Positions 60,600 through 64,000 of a stretch of 64,000 nt of DNA are shown here, one piece after another (the first letter of the stretch is position 1; each line of letters starts with the position of its first letter). Below the pieces are notes generated by a model. It was given only the letters and a program-made list of their open reading frames with translations, was not told the DNA's origin and made no database searches. Position numbers and translations under genes: made by a program. This DNA is from Erythrobacter ani (GTDB lineage Bacteria > Pseudomonadota > Alphaproteobacteria > Sphingomonadales > Sphingomonadaceae), in the NCBI RefSeq assembly GCF_019204025.1, contig NZ_JAGSPB010000002.1:930001-994000 (forward strand), written 5' to 3'.

Positions 60600-61430
60600 A
60601 TGACGAATATCGCCATTTGTGCGCCCGCAACGCCGATAACACGTGATCACGCTCGCGCTCTCGAGGAGCTCGTGGCAGCTGAGTTTCCGGGGACGAGCGT
60701 CAGCTTCCACGAACAGTGTTTCGCGCGGCAAGGGCACTTTGCCGGAGACGATCTCGTGCGGCTAACGGGATTGCTCGAATGCGCAAACGACCCTGCATTC
60801 GATGCGGTGTGGTTTGCAAAGGGTGGCTATGGCTCGAACCGCATTGCAGAAGCTGCGGTGGCGCGCATGAACGAAGCGGCTCGATCGAAGACCTATGTCG
60901 GATTTTCCGATTGCGGGTACCTTCTTGCCGCGCTTTATCGGCACGGGATCGGTCAATGCGCACACGGTTCGATGCCGGTGAGCGCGCGATCTGAAAATGG
61001 CCGGAAAGCCGTCAGGCGGGTGCTGCAATGGCTGAACGGTGACAATAGCGGGCTCGAACCCTCGCTCGATGGTAAGACACCCGCGGTCGCGTTCAACCTG
61101 ATTACCCTTGCGATGATATCGAACACGCCGCTCATGCCCGACCTCGGCGGGCACGTCGTTATGGTCGAAGAGGTGAGTGAGCATCTCTATTCGGTCGACC
61201 GGCTGTTTTTCCATCTTGCAGGAATCTTGCCGAGAATCGCCGGCCTGCGCCTAGGTGCAGTGACCGATGTTCCTGAAAACTACGTGGAATTCGGCCAGAC
61301 CGAGGAAGAAATCGCGCGCTATTGGTGCGAACGGGCAGGGGTGCCCTATCTTGGCCGCGCGGAGATTGGCCACACGTCTGCCAACAAGGTCGTGCCCTTC
61401 GGACTTGCGAGTCCTTCGCGCGCTGCCTAG
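60600..61430 (+). CDS. LD-carboxypeptidase (S66 family)
   Basis: The 276-aa enzyme resembles LdcA, which removes the terminal D-Ala from murein tetrapeptides in recycling. The N-terminal AICAPATPI, the nucleophile Ser-bearing FAKGGYGSNRIAEA, GFSDCGYLLAALY, and the Glu/His pair region (MVEEVSEHLYSVDRLFFHL, GHTSANKVVPFG) follow the S66 layout. It is divergent from the MurC-like ligase with a 54-bp shared upstream region, so the two may be co-regulated. Length is somewhat short, at the low end of the family. Confidence 0.87.
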   Translation: MTNIAICAPATPITRDHARALEELVAAEFPGTSVSFHEQCFARQGHFAGDDLVRLTGLLECANDPAFDAVWFAKGGYGSNRIAEAAVARMNEAARSKTYVGFSDCGYLLAALYRHGIGQCAHGSMPVSARSENGRKAVRRVLQWLNGDNSGLEPSLDGKTPAVAFNLITLAMISNTPLMPDLGGHVVMVEEVSEHLYSVDRLFFHLAGILPRIAGLRLGAVTDVPENYVEFGQTEEEIARYWCERAGVPYLGRAEIGHTSANKVVPFGLASPSRAA

Positions 61431-61442
61431 TCGCGGCGCTAC

Positions 61443-61448
61443 AGGAGG
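61443..61448 (+). promoter_or_regulatory. Ribosome-binding site of fabD
   Basis: AGGAGG six bases before ATG 61455; it is a near-perfect anti-SD match in an otherwise short 24-bp gap. Confidence 0.8.
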
Positions 61449-61454
61449 TTATTC

Positions 61455-62393
61455 ATGCGTGCATTCGTTTTTCCGGGTCAGGGCAGCCAAAAGGTCGGCA
61501 TGGGCGGCGACCTTGCCGAAGCGAGCACTGCAGCCCGCGAAGTTTTCGAAGAAGTGGACGAGGCGCTTTCGCAGAATCTCTCGGCGATCATGCGCGGAGG
61601 GCCGGAAGACCAGCTGACCCTTACCGAAAACGCACAGCCTGCAATCATGGCGAATGCAATCGCCACGCTGAAAGTGCTGGAAACGGATTTCGGCGTAAAT
61701 CTGGCCGAGACCGGATCCTGCGTGGCCGGGCACTCGCTTGGCGAATACACGGCCTTGTGCGCTGTCGGCGCGTTCGACCTGACTACGACTGCGCGACTGC
61801 TGAAACTGCGCGGGAAGGCGATGCAGGATGCCGTGCCTGTCGGAGAAGGGGCAATGGCAGCGTTGCTCGGCGCGGACATCGACAAGGCCTCTGCTCTTGC
61901 CGAAGCGGCTGCGAATGGCGAAGTCTGCGAGATCGCGAATGACAACGACCCTACGCAGGTTGTGATTTCCGGCCATAAGGGAGCCGTTGAGCGCGCCGTC
62001 GGTCTGGTAAAGGATCACGGGATCAAGCGCGGCATCTTGCTCCCGGTCTCAGCTCCGTTTCACTGCTCGCTGATGAGACCAGCTGCCGACCGGATGGCTG
62101 AGGCTCTTTCTGAAACCTCTCCCGGCGCACTATTGTTGCCCCTTTTCGCCAATGTGACCGCTGCGAAAGTCACCGATCCAGATGAAGAGCGCGCGCTCCT
62201 GATCGAGCAGGTCACGGACCGCGTCCGCTGGCGCGAAAGCGTGCTCGCCATGCGCGATGACGGTATAGGGGCATTTGTTGAATTGGGCGGCAAAGTGCTT
62301 GGCCCGATGATTGGACGGATCGACAAGGAAGCGCAGACTGCCAGTCTCATCACCATGGAAGACCTCGAAACATTCGCAAAGGAAAACGGATAA
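61455..62393 (+). CDS. fabD: Malonyl-CoA:ACP transacylase
   Basis: FabD loads malonyl onto acyl carrier protein. The 312-aa product has the FPGQGSQKVGMG opening, the nucleophile Ser in GHSLGEYTAL (about residue 95), the conserved Arg in LLKLRGKAM, and a catalytic His in VSAPFHCSLM. Length is standard. Its last base is the first base of the fabG ATG (TAATG overlap), the usual fabD-fabG pair. Confidence 0.97.
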   Translation: MRAFVFPGQGSQKVGMGGDLAEASTAAREVFEEVDEALSQNLSAIMRGGPEDQLTLTENAQPAIMANAIATLKVLETDFGVNLAETGSCVAGHSLGEYTALCAVGAFDLTTTARLLKLRGKAMQDAVPVGEGAMAALLGADIDKASALAEAAANGEVCEIANDNDPTQVVISGHKGAVERAVGLVKDHGIKRGILLPVSAPFHCSLMRPAADRMAEALSETSPGALLLPLFANVTAAKVTDPDEERALLIEQVTDRVRWRESVLAMRDDGIGAFVELGGKVLGPMIGRIDKEAQTASLITMEDLETFAKENG

Positions 62394-63145
62394 TGTTCTC
62401 ACTCAAGGGAATGAACGCTTTGGTGACCGGCGCGAGCGGAGGCATTGGTTCCGCAATTGCCATCGCTCTGGCTAAACAGGGCGCTCGGCTCGCGCTCTCG
62501 GGTTCCAACGGCCAGAAACTGCGTGTCTTTCGCGAACAATTGCACGAAGATCACGGCGGTGAGCATGTCGAGATCACCTGCGACCTGTCGAATAGCGAAC
62601 AAGTCGAAGAGCTTATCCCCGCAACGCTCGATACGCTCGGAGGGATCGACATCCTCGTGAACAATGCCGGCATCACAAGGGACAACCTTGCGATGCGGAT
62701 GAAAGATGATGAGTGGGACGATGTAATCCGCATCAATCTGGAGGCGGCATTCCGGCTGATGCGGGCAAGCGCGCGCCCGATGATGAAGGCGCGGTTCGGG
62801 CGCATCATCAATATCACCAGCGTCGTAGGGGCGACGGGCAATCCCGGACAAATGAACTACACAGCTGCGAAAGCGGGGCTGACCGGTATGACAAAAAGCT
62901 TCGCCCAGGAGGTTGCATCACGGGGAATAACGGCGAATTGCGTGGCTCCCGGTTTCATCCGTACAGCGATGACTGCCCAGCTTGACGAGAAGCAGACCGA
63001 TACGATCAATGCGCGGATTCCTGCGGGCAAGATGGGCGAGGGCGATGATGTCGGGGCCGCTTGCGCCTATCTCGCCAGCCGCGAAGCGGGCTATGTCACC
63101 GGGCAGACGCTGCACGTGAATGGCGGGATGGCGATGCTCAGCTGA
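62393..63145 (+). CDS. fabG: 3-oxoacyl-ACP reductase
   Basis: FabG reduces beta-ketoacyl-ACP with NADPH in each fatty acid elongation round. The 250-aa short-chain dehydrogenase has VTGASGGIGSAIA, NNAGITRDNLAMRM, the catalytic Ser in NITSV, Y-x3-K in YTAAKAGLTGM, and the VAPGFIRTAMT end. A one-base overlap couples it to fabD. acpP, usually next, is absent; dnaN follows after 160 bp. Confidence 0.97.
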   Translation: MFSLKGMNALVTGASGGIGSAIAIALAKQGARLALSGSNGQKLRVFREQLHEDHGGEHVEITCDLSNSEQVEELIPATLDTLGGIDILVNNAGITRDNLAMRMKDDEWDDVIRINLEAAFRLMRASARPMMKARFGRIINITSVVGATGNPGQMNYTAAKAGLTGMTKSFAQEVASRGITANCVAPGFIRTAMTAQLDEKQTDTINARIPAGKMGEGDDVGAACAYLASREAGYVTGQTLHVNGGMAMLS

Positions 63146-63199
63146 TCGCCTGATCGATCGTTCGCCCCTTATCCCCAAAGGAATCCGCCACAGGCGCCC

Positions 63200-63286
63200 T
63201 CACGGCTTGCCCGCATAGACCACCGCGCTAAGGTTTTCGGGCAATTCCGGCGTGGGCGGTGATTCCAACCCGCTTCCGCCCTCAGT
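63200..63286 (-). other. Short open frame (28 codons) of protein-like composition upstream of dnaN
   Basis: On the minus strand, between a TAG (63287-63289) and TGA 63200-63202, the frame reads TEGGSGLESPPTPELPENLS then AVVYAGKP. It has no ATG; the only possible start is a TTG at L7. The residue mix looks like a protein C-terminus rather than random frame, so it may be a remnant or chance. The remaining gap between fabG and dnaN shows nothing else. Confidence 0.25.
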
Positions 63287-63305
63287 CTAGGGTAAGGTCC
63301 AAGCG

Positions 63306-64000
63306 ATGAAAGCTACCATCGAACGCGCGACGCTTCTGCGGTGCCTCTCTCACGTCCAGTCGGTTGTCGAGCGGCGCAACACGATCCCCATCCTGTCCAA
63401 CGTCCTGATCGACGCGAGCGATGGCGGGAGCGTCAAAGTGATGGCCACCGATCTCGACCTGCAGGTCGTAGAAACTATGAGCGCAGCCTCGGTCGAAAAT
63501 CCGGGCGCGATTACTGTGTCCGCCCACCTGCTGTTCGACATTGCCCGAAAACTGCCTGAAGGCAGCCAGGTCAGTCTCGAAACGGCGGATAACCGGATGG
63601 AGGTGAAGGCGGGGCGCAGCCGGTTCAAGCTGCCGACGCTGCCGCGTGACGACTTTCCGGTGATTGTCGAAGGCGACCTTCCGACTTCGTTCGAACTGCC
63701 TGCACGTACGCTGGCCGAGATGATCGACCGCACGCGTTTCGCCATCTCGACCGAAGAAACCCGCTATTACCTCAATGGCATCTTCCTGCACGTCACCGAT
63801 GACGACGAGCCAGTGCTCAAAGCGGCGGCGACCGATGGTCACCGGCTTGCCCGGTTCACGCTATCGCGCCCGGACGGTGCGGATGGAATGCCGGACGTTA
63901 TCATTCCGCGTAAAGCCGTGGCGGAACTGCGCAAGCTTCTCGAAGAGGCGCTCGACGGCAATGTTCAGATCGACCTGTCTGCAAGCAAGATCCGCTTCAC
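63306..64000 (+). CDS. dnaN: DNA polymerase III subunit beta (sliding clamp), partial
   Basis: The first 231 codons are visible, and the gene runs off the window. The product begins MKATIERATLLRCLSHVQSV, with the family start VERRNTIPILSNVLI, LDLQVVETM, GRSRFKLPTLPRDDFP and YYLNGIFLHV, ATDGHRLARF of the second clamp domain. It forms the ring that tethers DNA polymerase III. GGTAAGG lies about 10 bp before ATG 63306. It is not adjacent to dnaA here; the two are often separate in alphaproteobacteria. Confidence 0.97.
   Translation, partial: MKATIERATLLRCLSHVQSVVERRNTIPILSNVLIDASDGGSVKVMATDLDLQVVETMSAASVENPGAITVSAHLLFDIARKLPEGSQVSLETADNRMEVKAGRSRFKLPTLPRDDFPVIVEGDLPTSFELPARTLAEMIDRTRFAISTEETRYYLNGIFLHVTDDDEPVLKAAATDGHRLARFTLSRPDGADGMPDVIIPRKAVAELRKLLEEALDGNVQIDLSASKIRF

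Noticed and set aside
60546..60737. 64-codon N-terminal extension of the MurC-like ligase
   Set aside because: Not Mur-like and antisense to the LD-carboxypeptidase start; ATG 60545 precedes the first Rossmann strand.

Overview
The window is a gene-dense, high-GC stretch of bacterial chromosome. Gene content and protein style point to an alphaproteobacterium of the order Sphingomonadales, most likely Erythrobacteraceae. The reasons are a separate F0 ATP synthase operon with paired b' and b subunits, a CP4-like EPSP synthase, a FYDLN acid-domain protein, long acidic tails on ribosomal proteins S16 and L9, and many 4-nt ATGA/GTGA/TTGA overlaps. The taxon is an inference from these features. There are no rRNA genes, insertion sequences, prophage genes or CRISPR arrays, and no gap of 300 bases or more without a gene.

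Layout. 1-8.2 kb: tail of a basic-tailed protein (probably a DEAD-box helicase), a 58-aa small protein, a Tat-exported M20-type hydrolase with unusual metal-site residues, UvrD helicase, two small secreted proteins, RsmD, an RluB-type pseudouridine synthase and a Rieske oxygenase. 8.2-17.9 kb: AmpG permease, then a long minus-strand block lapA-like/pyrF/trpF/trpB/membrane protein/trpA/accD/folC, and purB. 18-25 kb: a DoxX-NDH-2 fusion, RadC, and a ydbH-ynbE-ydbL lipid-transport operon. 25.2-27.8 kb: F0 ATP synthase genes (I, a, c, b', b). 27.8-34.1 kb (minus): quinone oxidoreductase, GloB, and aroA / two small membrane proteins / cmk / rpsA. 34.2-39.9 kb: FYDLN protein, tRNA-Ala(GGC), ffh, then rpsP-rimM-(nitrilase)-(membrane protein)-trmD-rplS. 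40-47 kb: exported S9 peptidase, a MEST-like hydrolase, asd and a run of small enzymes. 47.3-52.6 kb: M2 (ACE-type) peptidase, YbjN-like protein, beta-propeller lipoprotein, RimB-type protease, RimK ligase and RidA. 52.6-64 kb: AMP nucleosidase, rpsF-rpsR-rplI, DUF808 membrane protein, GST, acyl-CoA synthetase, a zinc-ribbon membrane protein and a MurC-like ligase divergent from an LD-carboxypeptidase, then fabD-fabG and the start of dnaN.

How the genes fit together. Most of the window is housekeeping: aromatic amino acid, pyrimidine, purine and fatty acid synthesis, translation, ATP synthesis and DNA repair. Three modules stand out. First, a possible peptidoglycan-recycling set (AmpG, LD-carboxypeptidase, MurC/Mpl-like ligase). 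Second, an envelope lipid-bridge operon (YdbH/YnbE/YdbL). Third, a RimB-RimK protease/glutamate-ligase pair at the end of a peptidase/propeller gene string. The most unusual features are small membrane or secreted proteins of visibly lower GC, spliced with exact stop/start overlaps into otherwise conserved operons (trpB-trpA, rimM-trmD, M2 peptidase-propeller), and the fusion of two DoxX-like membrane regions to a type II NADH dehydrogenase. No clearly new multi-gene defence or mobile system was found.
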